DNA of 5,053 bases. Origin: Arenicella sp. Lineage in GTDB: Bacteria > Pseudomonadota > Gammaproteobacteria > Arenicellales > Arenicellaceae. Shown here one piece after another: positions 1-5,053 of the stretch. The stretch lies in the NCBI GenBank assembly GCA_023299895.1, contig JALZWI010000267.1, positions 1 to 5,053 on the forward strand. The letters run 5' to 3'. The notes beneath the pieces were generated by a model. The model worked only from the letters and a program-made list of their open reading frames with translations. It was not told where the DNA came from and did no database searches. The stretch's first letter is position 1. Every line of letters begins with the position of its first letter. Made by a program: the position numbers and the translations under genes.

Positions 1-123
1 TCTTTTATAAAGTTGACGATTCTTTTATAAAGTTGACGATTCTTTTATAAAGTTGACGATTCTTTTATAAAGTTGACGATTCTTTTATAAAGTTGACGAC
101 TCATTTATAAAGCTGACGACTCT
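1..123. repeat. Six-copy 20-bp tandem repeat upstream of prs
   Basis: The unit is tcttttataaagttgacgat. Copies 1-4 (1-80) are identical. Copy 5 (81-100) differs only in its last base. Copy 6 (101-120) differs at three positions, and a three-base stub follows at 121-123. The array touches the window edge, so there may be more copies to the left. The unit is about 75% A+T and contains a TTTATAAA palindrome and a TTGACG hexamer that resembles a sigma-70 -35 element. Twenty bases is close to two helical turns, so every copy presents the same face of the DNA. There are no spacers, so this is not CRISPR. The 20-base period breaks any reading frame and stops occur quickly, so it is not coding. Identical left copies and diverged right copies suggest recent expansion from the left part. 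Confidence 0.97.
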
Positions 124-142
124 TAGCCTAATGATTGATAAT
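113..142 (+). promoter_or_regulatory. Candidate prs promoter
   Basis: A CTGACG hexamer at 113-118, inside the last and most diverged repeat copy, lies 18 bp before GATAAT at 137-142, which matches five of six bases of the -10 consensus. This would start transcription near 149 and leave a leader of about 70 nt before the prs GTG. The other repeat copies carry the better hexamer TTGACG, but no -10-like element sits at 16-18 bp from them. This is inferred from sequence resemblance only. Confidence 0.4.
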
Positions 143-218
143 AATAAGTAATCTAAGAAATGGTTCATAACGGTACCAATAAAACTCGATTTTTAAGAGT
201 TTGTAGAGGAGAGCATTA

Positions 219-1175
219 GTGTCTATCGATAATCTGTTTGTCTTCAGCGGAAACGCCAATACTGAATTAACTAATCAAGTTGTTGATTACTTAAAAGTAC
301 CTCTTGGTAAAGCGCAAGTCGAGCAATTCAGCGATGGTGAAATTGCTGTCGAGATATTAGAAAATGTTCGCGGCCGTGATGTCTTTATCATTCAACCGAC
401 CTGTGCACCGAGCCACAAAAACTTGATGGAATTATTGCTGATGCTTGATGCTTGTAATCGCTCATCAGCTCGACGAATAACGGCTGTGATGCCCTATTAT
501 GGTTATGCACGGCAAGATCGCCGCCCGCGTAACTCGCGAGTGCCGATCAGTGCTAAATTAATTGCTTCGATGATCAGTACGGCTGGTGCCGATAGAGTCC
601 TGACAATGGATCTGCATGCTGATCAAATTCAAGGCTTCTTTGATATACCCACCGATAATATTTATGGTTCGCCAGTATTGTTGGAAGATATTCGTAATTT
701 AGAAGACCGAGACTTAATCGTCGTGTCTCCGGACGTGGGTGGTGTCGTTCGCGCCCGAGCATTAGCGAAGCGTTTAGGTGTTGATTTAGCGATTATCGAT
801 AAACGTCGTCCTAAAGCTAACGTCTCAGTCGTGATGAATATCATCGGTGACGTAAAAGGCCGCAGCTGTGTCTTGATTGACGACATGGTTGATACGGCAA
901 ACACACTTTGTAAAGCCGCTGACGCTTTAAAAGAACAGGGCGCAACCGCAGTACGCGCCTACTGTACTCATGCTGTTTTATCAGGTGAGGCAGTTACCAG
1001 AATTAATGCATCTCAGATGGATGAAGTGGTCGTTACTAACACTATTCCATTATCCGATGCAGCAGCTGCAAGTAGCAAGATCCGACAATTGTCGATCGCG
1101 CACTTGTTGGGCGAATCGATTCGTCGAATCACGGTGAGTGATTCGGTGAGTTCGTTGTTTAGTGAAGATGATTGA
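219..1175 (+). CDS. prs: Ribose-phosphate diphosphokinase (PRPP synthetase)
   Basis: This cytoplasmic enzyme transfers diphosphate from ATP to ribose 5-phosphate. The product, PRPP, feeds purine, pyrimidine, NAD, histidine and tryptophan synthesis. The 318-residue product is full length for the family and very like E. coli Prs along its whole length. Visible motifs are SDGE at 38-41, the ATP-binding RQDRRP at 98-103, the metal-binding [12 protein letters not shown] at 131-142, the flexible catalytic loop KRRPKANVS at 195-203, and the ribose-phosphate loop [13 protein letters not shown] at 218-230. The start is GTG, chosen because AGGAG at 207-211 lies seven bases upstream and the protein then begins [13 protein letters not shown], like its homologues. 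The usual small glycine in the PRPP loop (DTGGT or DTAGT) is Asn here. A six-base-pair hairpin (182-187 with 197-202) sits just before the ribosome binding site. No PurR operator was recognised. Confidence 0.98.
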   Translation: MSIDNLFVFSGNANTELTNQVVDYLKVPLGKAQVEQFSDGEIAVEILENVRGRDVFIIQPTCAPSHKNLMELLLMLDACNRSSARRITAVMPYYGYARQDRRPRNSRVPISAKLIASMISTAGADRVLTMDLHADQIQGFFDIPTDNIYGSPVLLEDIRNLEDRDLIVVSPDVGGVVRARALAKRLGVDLAIIDKRRPKANVSVVMNIIGDVKGRSCVLIDDMVDTANTLCKAADALKEQGATAVRAYCTHAVLSGEAVTRINASQMDEVVVTNTIPLSDAAAASSKIRQLSIAHLLGESIRRITVSDSVSSLFSEDD

Positions 1176-1237
1176 TTGTCTTTACTAAGTTAGTCCACAT
1201 TTTGGCTAGTTAATAGTTAACGTGTGATTGGAAAACC

Positions 1238-1263
1238 GAGGGTCTGTCGACTCTCAAATTGAG
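1238..1263 (+). promoter_or_regulatory. Candidate rplY mRNA leader with alternative hairpins
   Basis: In the leader just before rplY, GAGGGT (1238-1243) can pair with ACTCTC (1250-1255), with one G-U pair and a six-base loop. The overlapping CTCA (1253-1256) can instead pair with TGAG (1260-1263). The second hairpin hides TTGAG, the only Shine-Dalgarno-like element before the ATG at 1273. The two structures share 1253-1255 and exclude each other. Autogenous control of rplY by L25 through its leader has been described in E. coli. Whether this leader works the same way is inference. Confidence 0.35.
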
Positions 1264-1272
1264 TATTTAAAA

Positions 1273-1947
1273 ATGAGCGCTAATTTTATAGTAGAAGCTG
1301 AAGTAAGAACTGGATCTGGTACAGCCAATAGCCGTCGTGCGCGACGCAGTGGTCAAGTTCCAGTGGTGGTCTATGGCGGTGGAGAAGATGAGCAATACTT
1401 ACTGGTGGATCAAAACAAGATCATGCTCCAGTTAAATGTTGAGGCTTTCCATTCCGCGTTGGTACAACTGCATGTTGGTGAAGATTTGCAACGAGCTATT
1501 TTACGTGATGTACAAATGCATCCGTTCAAGCAGCAAGTTATGCACCTTGATTTTCAACGTGTCAGCCGTAAAGATAAAATCACCATGACAATACCGTTGC
1601 ACTTCAATGGTGAAGAAAATGCCCCAGGTGTTAAAGTTGATAGTGGTATCATGACGCATAACATGACGTCGATAGATATTACCTGTCTAGGTTCAGACTT
1701 GCCTGAGTACATCTCAGTCGATGTGTCTGCGCTTGGTATGGGTGAAGCCGTGTACTTGAAAGAAGTTCAACTACCTGAAGGTGTTGAATTTGCCAGTACC
1801 GTACAAGATGCAGAGCTTGAACTAGCTGTAGCCGCAGTATTAGCACCGAAAGTTGCTGAAGAAACTGACGACGAAGTTGACGCAGTTGAAGGTGAAGAAG
1901 GCGCAGAACCTGCCGCTGATGAAGCCAAAGGCGATTCTGACGAGTAA
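1273..1947 (+). CDS. rplY: 50S ribosomal protein L25, long CTC type
   Basis: L25 binds 5S rRNA in the central protuberance of the large subunit. The product is 224 residues with three parts. Residues 1-95 are the L25 5S-binding domain, with the basic stretch SRRARRSGQVP at 20-30, VVYGG at 32-36 and the signature ILRDVQMHPFKQQVMHLDF at 76-94. Residues about 100-190 are the second beta domain of the TL5/CTC form, including TIPLHFNGEENAPGVK. Residues about 195-224 are a strongly acidic low-complexity tail. E. coli L25 has only the first domain (94 residues). The open frame extends upstream to a TTG at 1228. I chose ATG 1273 because homologues start at MSANF-like residues and the TTG has no ribosome site. 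The Shine-Dalgarno is weak (TTGAG, 1259-1263). There are 97 bases between prs and this gene, and only six between its stop and pth. Confidence 0.95.
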   Translation: MSANFIVEAEVRTGSGTANSRRARRSGQVPVVVYGGGEDEQYLLVDQNKIMLQLNVEAFHSALVQLHVGEDLQRAILRDVQMHPFKQQVMHLDFQRVSRKDKITMTIPLHFNGEENAPGVKVDSGIMTHNMTSIDITCLGSDLPEYISVDVSALGMGEAVYLKEVQLPEGVEFASTVQDAELELAVAAVLAPKVAEETDDEVDAVEGEEGAEPAADEAKGDSDE

Positions 1948-1953
1948 TCGTTT

Positions 1954-2544
1954 ATGGATCAATCGCCAGTTAAGTTGATTGTCGGTCTCGGCAATCCGGG
2001 CGAGAAGTATACGAAGACCCGGCACAATGCCGGGTTTTTGTTTTTAGACGCCTTATGTGATCAAGTTGGTGCGAGTCTTAAAGCAGATAAAAACTGCCAC
2101 GGACGTAGCACTAAAGTTGTTATCGCAGACAAAGAAGTAAGATTATTGGCGCCAGATACGTTTATGAACCTGAGTGGTCAGTCCGTCGTGGCGGCCACTC
2201 AGTATTATAAAATTCAATTATCCGAAATTTTGGTTGTGCACGATGAACTGGATCTCGACCCAGGTGTTGCCCGCTTAAAACTCGGCGGCGGTCATGGTGG
2301 CAATAATGGCTTGCGTGATATTATCCAAAAGGTGGGCAGCAAAGAATACGCCAGGCTGCGTATTGGTATTGGCCACCCGGGTGTTGGCCGCGATGTCTCA
2401 AGCTATGTGCTCAAACAAGCAAACAAAGACGAGCAAGCAAAAATCGACAACGCCATCGCCGAGTCGCTAAGAGTTATTAATATGATCGCCGAGGGAGACT
2501 TTCCCCGTGCGATGAACGAACTTCATACAAGTTTAGTCAAATAA
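1954..2544 (+). CDS. pth: Peptidyl-tRNA hydrolase
   Basis: Pth hydrolyses the ester bond of peptidyl-tRNA that drops off ribosomes, freeing tRNA for reuse. It is essential in E. coli. The 196-residue product matches the usual length of about 190-195. Family residues are visible: N14 in GLGNPG, the catalytic base H24 in RHNAGF, N72 in FMNLSG, D97 in VVHDELDLDPG, and the loop GGGHGGNNGLRDI at 111-123. The ATG follows the rplY stop after six bases with almost no Shine-Dalgarno, which suggests translational coupling to rplY. ychF follows after 17 bases, and the pair pth-ychF is conserved in gammaproteobacteria. The codons for R23 to about L31 form a GC-rich hairpin followed by a T-run, listed separately as a terminator-like element. 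Confidence 0.97.
   Translation: MDQSPVKLIVGLGNPGEKYTKTRHNAGFLFLDALCDQVGASLKADKNCHGRSTKVVIADKEVRLLAPDTFMNLSGQSVVAATQYYKIQLSEILVVHDELDLDPGVARLKLGGGHGGNNGLRDIIQKVGSKEYARLRIGIGHPGVGRDVSSYVLKQANKDEQAKIDNAIAESLRVINMIAEGDFPRAMNELHTSLVK
2014..2045 (+). terminator. Intrinsic-terminator-shaped hairpin inside pth
   Basis: ACCCGGC at 2017-2023 pairs perfectly with GCCGGGT at 2029-2035. An extra A-T pair (2024/2028) closes a three-base CAA loop. TTTTTGTTTTT follows at 2035-2045, and the A-rich left flank can extend the stem into the T-run. This is the classic Rho-independent shape, but it lies 60-90 bases inside pth and encodes the catalytic RHNAGF segment. It could end part of the rplY transcripts when pth is not being translated, lowering pth and ychF output. 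The shape is seen directly; the function is inferred. Confidence 0.5.
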
Positions 2545-2561
2545 TATAGTGAGAGTATTTC

Positions 2562-3653
2562 ATGGGATTTAAATGTGGCATCGTTGGTTTACCCAACGTC
2601 GGTAAATCAACACTTTTTAATGCATTAACCAACTCCGGCATCCAAGCTGAGAACTATCCGTTTTGCACCATCGAACCCAATGTCGGCATGGTCGAAGTAC
2701 CTGACCCACGCCTGCAACGCTTAACCGAACTAGCGAAACCCAATAAAACCATTCCTGCAACCATGGAGTTTGTTGATATTGCTGGTTTGGTCGAGGGCGC
2801 CTCCAAAGGCGAAGGCCTAGGTAACCAGTTTCTAGCAACCATTCGTGAAGTCGACGCAATTGCTCATGTGGTGCGCTGCTTTAATGACGACAACGTGATT
2901 CATGTTGCCGGTAAAGTTGACCCAGCCTCAGACATTGAAGTGATTCATACCGAGCTCGGTTTAGCCGATATGGAAACAGTTGAAAAAGCCACTATGCGTG
3001 CAGCCAAGCGCGCCAAATCAGGTGACAAAGATCAAATCAAACTCAAAGAACTATTAGACAAAGTAACTGCTCACCTAAATACAGGCGAACCTGTTCGTTC
3101 AATGGGCTTAGATGAAGATCAACTGATCATGATCAAGCCCCTGTGTTTAATGACTGTAAAACCCACCATGTACATCGCGAATGTCGATGAAGCCGGTTTT
3201 GAAAATAACCCTCACCTTGATACAGTTAATGGTATAGCTGCTAGCGAAGGCGCCGGTGTCGTGGTGATTTGCGCCGCCATCGAAGCTGAAATAGCCGAAC
3301 TCGACGACGAAGAAAAAACCGAATTTCTACAAGAAATCGGACAGCAAGAACCCGGACTAGATCGAGTTATTCGTGCTGGCTATGAATTACTAGGCTTACA
3401 AACCTACTTCACCGCAGGTGAGACCGAAGTGCGCGCGTGGACCATCAGAGTAGGTGATACGGCTCCGCAAGCCGCAGGCGTTATTCACACCGACTTCGAA
3501 CGCGGCTTTATCAGAGCCGAAACCACCGCCTTCACCGACTACGATCAATACAACGGTGAACAAGGCGCCAAAGAAGCCGGTAAGTTCCGCCTAGAAGGCA
3601 AAGAGTACATCATGCATGACGGCGATGTGGTGCACTTCAGATTTAATGTTTAG
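2562..3653 (+). CDS. ychF: Ribosome-binding ATPase YchF (Obg family, OLA1-like)
   Basis: YchF is a TRAFAC-class P-loop protein that binds ribosomes and prefers ATP over GTP. In E. coli it is linked to translation control and oxidative-stress response. The 363-residue product is full length. Visible parts are the G1 P-loop GLPNVGKS at 9-16, the switch segment [13 protein letters not shown] at 30-42, the G3 motif [10 protein letters not shown] at 72-81, a helical insertion at about 130-180, the NVDE at 207-210 in place of NKxD (the change that relaxes guanine specificity in this family), CAAIEAE at 237-243, and a C-terminal TGS domain from about 280 to the end. The ATG is preceded by GAGAG at about 2551-2555. 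It is probably co-transcribed with pth, 17 bases upstream. It converges with the integrase gene, whose restored reading frame ends 31 bases away. Confidence 0.98.
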   Translation: MGFKCGIVGLPNVGKSTLFNALTNSGIQAENYPFCTIEPNVGMVEVPDPRLQRLTELAKPNKTIPATMEFVDIAGLVEGASKGEGLGNQFLATIREVDAIAHVVRCFNDDNVIHVAGKVDPASDIEVIHTELGLADMETVEKATMRAAKRAKSGDKDQIKLKELLDKVTAHLNTGEPVRSMGLDEDQLIMIKPLCLMTVKPTMYIANVDEAGFENNPHLDTVNGIAASEGAGVVVICAAIEAEIAELDDEEKTEFLQEIGQQEPGLDRVIRAGYELLGLQTYFTAGETEVRAWTIRVGDTAPQAAGVIHTDFERGFIRAETTAFTDYDQYNGEQGAKEAGKFRLEGKEYIMHDGDVVHFRFNV

Positions 3654-3668
3654 TTCTAGCAACTAAAC
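3648..3668. repeat. Perfect inverted repeat at the ychF end
   Basis: GTTTAGTT (3648-3655) and AACTAAAC (3661-3668) form a perfect eight-base-pair stem with a five-base loop, overlapping the ychF stop codon. The stem is AT-rich and neither strand has a T-run after it. It may protect the 3' end or act as a weak bidirectional stop between ychF and the convergent integrase, but this is not a convincing intrinsic terminator. Confidence 0.4.
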
Positions 3669-3683
3669 TAAATATTCTTCTGA

Positions 3684-4660
3684 CTAACCATAAGCGGCTA
3701 TATTTTCTTTTATCTTATCTAATGGGCTTTGTGTCCCAGCATAATGCTGGCCTACCACATGAGTGTAAATTCTGTCGTCTTAATATCGGTATGCCCAAGA
3801 AGTTCTTGTAATGTCCTTATGTCAGTGCCTGATTGTAGGAGATGAGTCGCGAACGAATGACGGAAGGTATGGCAAGTGACTCGCTTCGTAATACTTGTTT
3901 TACTCTTGGCTTTGTTCAATGCTTTGCGAATTACTGTGTGATGTAGATGATGTCGACAGAGTTTTTCTGAAACAGGGTGTTTACATGTCGACACTGATGG
4001 AAACAAAAACATCCAACCACCTGTTTTATACGCACTAGGATATTTGCGCTCCAATGCTACTGGCATGGAAGGGCCAACGCCATCGCGGTTATCGCTATCT
4101 TGCAACTCAAGGGCAATTTTAATTTGCTCAGTCAACGACTCTTTTAGACTCGCACTCAATAAAGTTACACGGTCTTTACCGCCTTTGCCATTAATGATAG
4201 TGACACTCTTTTTATCAAAATCGATGTCTTGAATCCGTAAACTAAGAGCCTCTGAAACTCGTAAGCCACTCCCATACATCAATTGCACAATGAGCTTATG
4301 GAGCCCCTCAAGCTCATCAATTATTTCAACGACTTCATTAACATTTAACACAGTGGGTAAGCGCCTATGTTTATTTGCTCGAATAAAATTCATATTTTTG
4401 ATCGGCTTATCGAGAATTTTGTTATACATAAACATCACTGAATTAAGAGCTATCTGCTGCGTCGCTATTGCCACATGGCGATCATTAGCCAAATGGTCTA
4501 AAAAAGAGATTATCTCGTCTCGTCCCATCTCATCAGGGTGGCGGCGACGATGGAAGCGAATGTAATACTTGATCCAATATAAATACGATTTCTCAGTTTT
4601 AATTGCGTATCCGCGCAAACGCATCGTTCGACGGATCGACTCAAGAAATGGACTTTTCAT
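3684..4660 (-). pseudogene. intI: Integron integrase, frameshifted at the catalytic Tyr
   Basis: This is a tyrosine recombinase of the integron class, which would insert and excise gene cassettes at attI and attC. The uninterrupted frame (3752-4660) gives 302 residues. An N-terminal SAM-like domain spans about 1-85, with YIRFHRRRHPDEMG. The catalytic domain holds R134 (GSGLRVSEAL), K159 (GKGGKDR), H264 and R267 (HTFRHSFATHLL) and H290 (LLGHTD). The integron-specific segment ALERKYPSA at 202-210, with W216 and FPS just after, separates IntI from XerC/D. The frame then ends TTEFTLMW. One base appears lost in the A/T run at 3767-3772. With it restored, the protein continues with Y299-THVVGQ and SPLDK to a stop at 3684-3686, giving about 325 residues, the normal IntI length. 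As read, the Tyr nucleophile and last 27 residues are missing. The ATG at 4660 has AAGGAG at about 4671-4676. The rest of the frame is intact, so the lesion is recent, or a read error. Confidence 0.93.
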
Positions 4661-4670
4661 GCTTACTTTA

Positions 4671-4676
4671 CTCCTT
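4671..4676 (-). promoter_or_regulatory. Ribosome binding site of intI
   Basis: Read on the - strand, AAGGAG lies ten bases before the ATG at 4660. It supports that start over internal methionines, and the resulting N-terminus (MKSPFLESIRRTMRLRGYAIKTE) lines up with known integrases. Confidence 0.7.
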
Positions 4677-4684
4677 TAAAGTTA

Positions 4685-4700
4685 CTGTTTGTTTATACAG
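4685..4700. promoter_or_regulatory. LexA (SOS) operator of intI
   Basis: CTGTTTGTTTATACAG matches the LexA consensus CTGT-N8-ACAG exactly in both half sites. The inner bases are AT-rich and the flanking bases (TA before, T after) also fit. It overlaps the proposed -10 element of intI and lies 25 bases before its start codon. SOS control of integron integrases through such a box is established for class 1 and Vibrio integrons. Confidence 0.85.
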
Positions 4701-4721
4701 TTTAATTGTGAAGTAAATCAA
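4692..4721 (-). promoter_or_regulatory. Candidate intI promoter
   Basis: On the - strand, TTGATT (4721-4716) lies 18 bp before TATAAA (4697-4692), which puts the transcription start near 4685 and gives a short leader to the ATG at 4660. The -10 lies inside the LexA operator and the -35 inside the CRP-like site, which makes a compact regulated promoter. It is inferred from consensus matches. Confidence 0.55.
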
Positions 4722-4722
4722 A
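4707..4722. promoter_or_regulatory. CRP-like site at the intI promoter
   Basis: TGTGA-N6-TCAAA matches nine of ten core positions of the CRP consensus TGTGA-N6-TCACA. It covers the proposed intI -35 region. Carbon-catabolite (cAMP-CRP) control of the integrase has been reported in Vibrio cholerae. Such sites also arise by chance in AT-rich DNA, so confidence is moderate. Confidence 0.45.
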
Positions 4723-4754
4723 ATCAAGTACTTTATGATATTGGTATCGCCCAC

Positions 4755-4783
4755 TTTGCGCATGAAAATTTAAAATCTATAAT
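4755..4783 (+). promoter_or_regulatory. Candidate cassette promoter Pc
   Basis: A perfect TATAAT at 4778-4783 points away from intI towards the cassette side. The upstream hexamer is weak: TTTGCG at 4755-4760 with 17 bp, or TTGCGC at 4756-4761 with 16 bp. The start would be near 4790. Integrons drive their first cassettes from a promoter placed like this, divergent from intI and before or inside attI. A second, weaker pair is TTGCTT (4792-4797) with TATTAA (4815-4820). Confidence 0.4.
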
Positions 4784-4860
4784 TAAATCAATTGCTTATA
4801 GATATGCCAGGAATTATTAATAGGACGAAGTCAGAATATTAATGCGCACGCCCCCCTTTC

Positions 4861-4884
4861 ATCCTAAGCAAAATAACGTTAAAG
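4861..4884 (+). other. Candidate attI core
   Basis: An integron attachment site is expected on this side of intI. CCTAA (4863-4867) followed by GCAAAATAAC and GTTAAAG (4878-4884) resembles the facing L and R boxes of attI1, with CCTAA, CAAA and GTTA in the same order. GTTAAAG matches the core GTTRRRY at six of seven positions. The crossover would fall between G4878 and T4879. The spacing between boxes is longer than in attI1, and attI sites diverge between integrons, so the exact point is tentative. Confidence 0.4.
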
Positions 4885-4929
4885 TGAATATATCTATATA
4901 AATCAATAGTTTTAGGAGAAAAGGAAAAA

Positions 4930-5001
4930 ATGGACATAGAGACAAAACACGCATGCAATCTAATAAGCTGTTGTACATATCCGCTGCGCGGAAGCGGTTG
5001 A
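4930..5001 (+). CDS. Possible 23-residue leader or cassette peptide
   Basis: This ORF reads MDIETKHACNLISCCTYPLRGSG. AGGAGA (4914-4919) and AAGGA (4921-4925) lie upstream, the first about ten bases and the second four bases from the ATG. That is the best ribosome site in the control region, and better than those of rplY or pth. No family is recognised; it has no signal peptide or membrane segment and contains three cysteines. The last codons form a hairpin (4981-4985 with 4993-4997). It ends 27 bases before the next ATG. It could be a leader peptide of the attI region (class 1 integrons have a short attI ORF that enhances first-cassette translation), a tiny cassette, or chance. Confidence 0.35.
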   Translation: MDIETKHACNLISCCTYPLRGSG

Positions 5002-5004
5002 TTT
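4981..5004 (+). repeat. GC-rich hairpin at the end of the short ORF
   Basis: CCGCT (4981-4985) pairs with AGCGG (4993-4997). CCGC (4981-4984) can alternatively pair with GCGG (4988-4991). TTGATTT follows. It stands out as a GC-rich island in an AT-rich region. It could be a weak attenuator, the loop region of a decayed short attC, or a structure covering the ribosome site of the next ORF. None of these can be shown from the sequence. Confidence 0.4.
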
Positions 5005-5028
5005 AAGCGTTTCAAATGGAGACAAGGA

Positions 5029-5053
5029 ATGTCGCAACAACATATATTACAAA
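5029..5053 (+). CDS. Start of an unidentified ORF, cut by the window edge
   Basis: An ATG with GGAG (5018-5021) seven bases upstream opens MSQQHILQ and remains open to the end of the window. Its place, downstream of intI, the candidate Pc and attI, is that of the first protein-coding gene cassette. Eight residues are too few to name a family. An alternative ATG at 5016 in another frame (METRNVATTYIT) has no ribosome site. Confidence 0.45.

Noticed and set aside
1..123. CRISPR array
   Set aside because: The 20-bp units are directly contiguous with no spacers between them.
1176..1237. Terminator between prs and rplY
   Set aside because: Only a weak bulged stem (TAGTCCA / TGGCTA) without a T-run can be drawn, and no convincing separate rplY promoter was found either.
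1228..1272. N-terminal extension of L25 from the TTG at 1228
   Set aside because: It has no Shine-Dalgarno, overlaps the leader hairpins, and the residues do not resemble the family. The ATG at 1273 matches homologue starts.
2617..2859. Antisense ORFs within ychF, prs and rplY, and + strand ORFs inside intI
   Set aside because: They lie opposite strongly conserved genes, lack ribosome sites, and their translations show no family features.
3736..3750. CCAGCAT-A-ATGCTGG palindrome as the integrase terminator
   Set aside because: There is no T-run on either strand, and in the restored integrase frame it encodes the conserved C-terminus (Gln-His-Tyr-Ala-Gly).
4901..5003. AATCAAT (4901-4907) and GTTGATT (4997-5003) as R'' and R' of a longer attC
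   Set aside because: The seven-base ends nearly pair, but the following L'' and L' stretches show no complementarity, and the interval is filled by the short ORF and its ribosome site.
4953..5013. Complete functional short attC site
   Set aside because: The right side (AAGCGTT) and central GC stem resemble an attC, but the left side TCTAAT does not pair with it and no clean RYYYAAC / GTTRRRY pair is present. It is kept only as a possible decayed site.

Overview
The window looks like gammaproteobacterial chromosome. It carries the conserved housekeeping run prs - rplY - pth - ychF, all on the + strand. On its right flank is the start of a sedentary (chromosomal) integron: an integrase gene on the - strand, its control region, and what should be the attI and first-cassette side. 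The long CTC-type L25 and this gene order fit non-enteric, probably marine or environmental, gammaproteobacteria. The genus cannot be fixed from the sequence.

Layout. 1-123: six tandem copies of a 20-bp AT-rich unit, cut by the window edge. 124-218: candidate promoter and leader of prs. 219-1175: ribose-phosphate diphosphokinase. 1176-1272: rplY leader, with two mutually exclusive small hairpins. 1273-1947: ribosomal protein L25/CTC. 1954-2544: peptidyl-tRNA hydrolase, with a textbook intrinsic-terminator shape inside its own coding region at 2014-2045. 2562-3653: the ribosome-associated ATPase YchF. 3684-4660 (-): integron integrase intI, convergent with ychF. A -1 frameshift falls exactly at the catalytic-tyrosine codon. 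4661-5053: AT-rich integron control region, with a near-consensus LexA box, a CRP-like site, divergent promoters, a candidate attI core, a 23-codon ORF and the first codons of another ORF.

How it fits together. The left four genes serve PRPP supply and translation: L25 binds 5S rRNA, Pth recycles peptidyl-tRNA and YchF binds ribosomes. The right part is a recombination platform whose integrase promoter appears to be wired to the SOS response (LexA) and perhaps to carbon status (CRP), as described for other integrons. The integrase as read lacks its nucleophilic Tyr and the conserved C-terminus. Unless the frameshift is a sequencing error or is bypassed, the cassette array is frozen and can only be expressed or mobilised by another IntI.

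Main points for follow-up are the integrase frameshift, the LexA/CRP control region, the intragenic terminator in pth, the repeat array upstream of prs, and the undefined short ORF and cassette boundary at the right edge.
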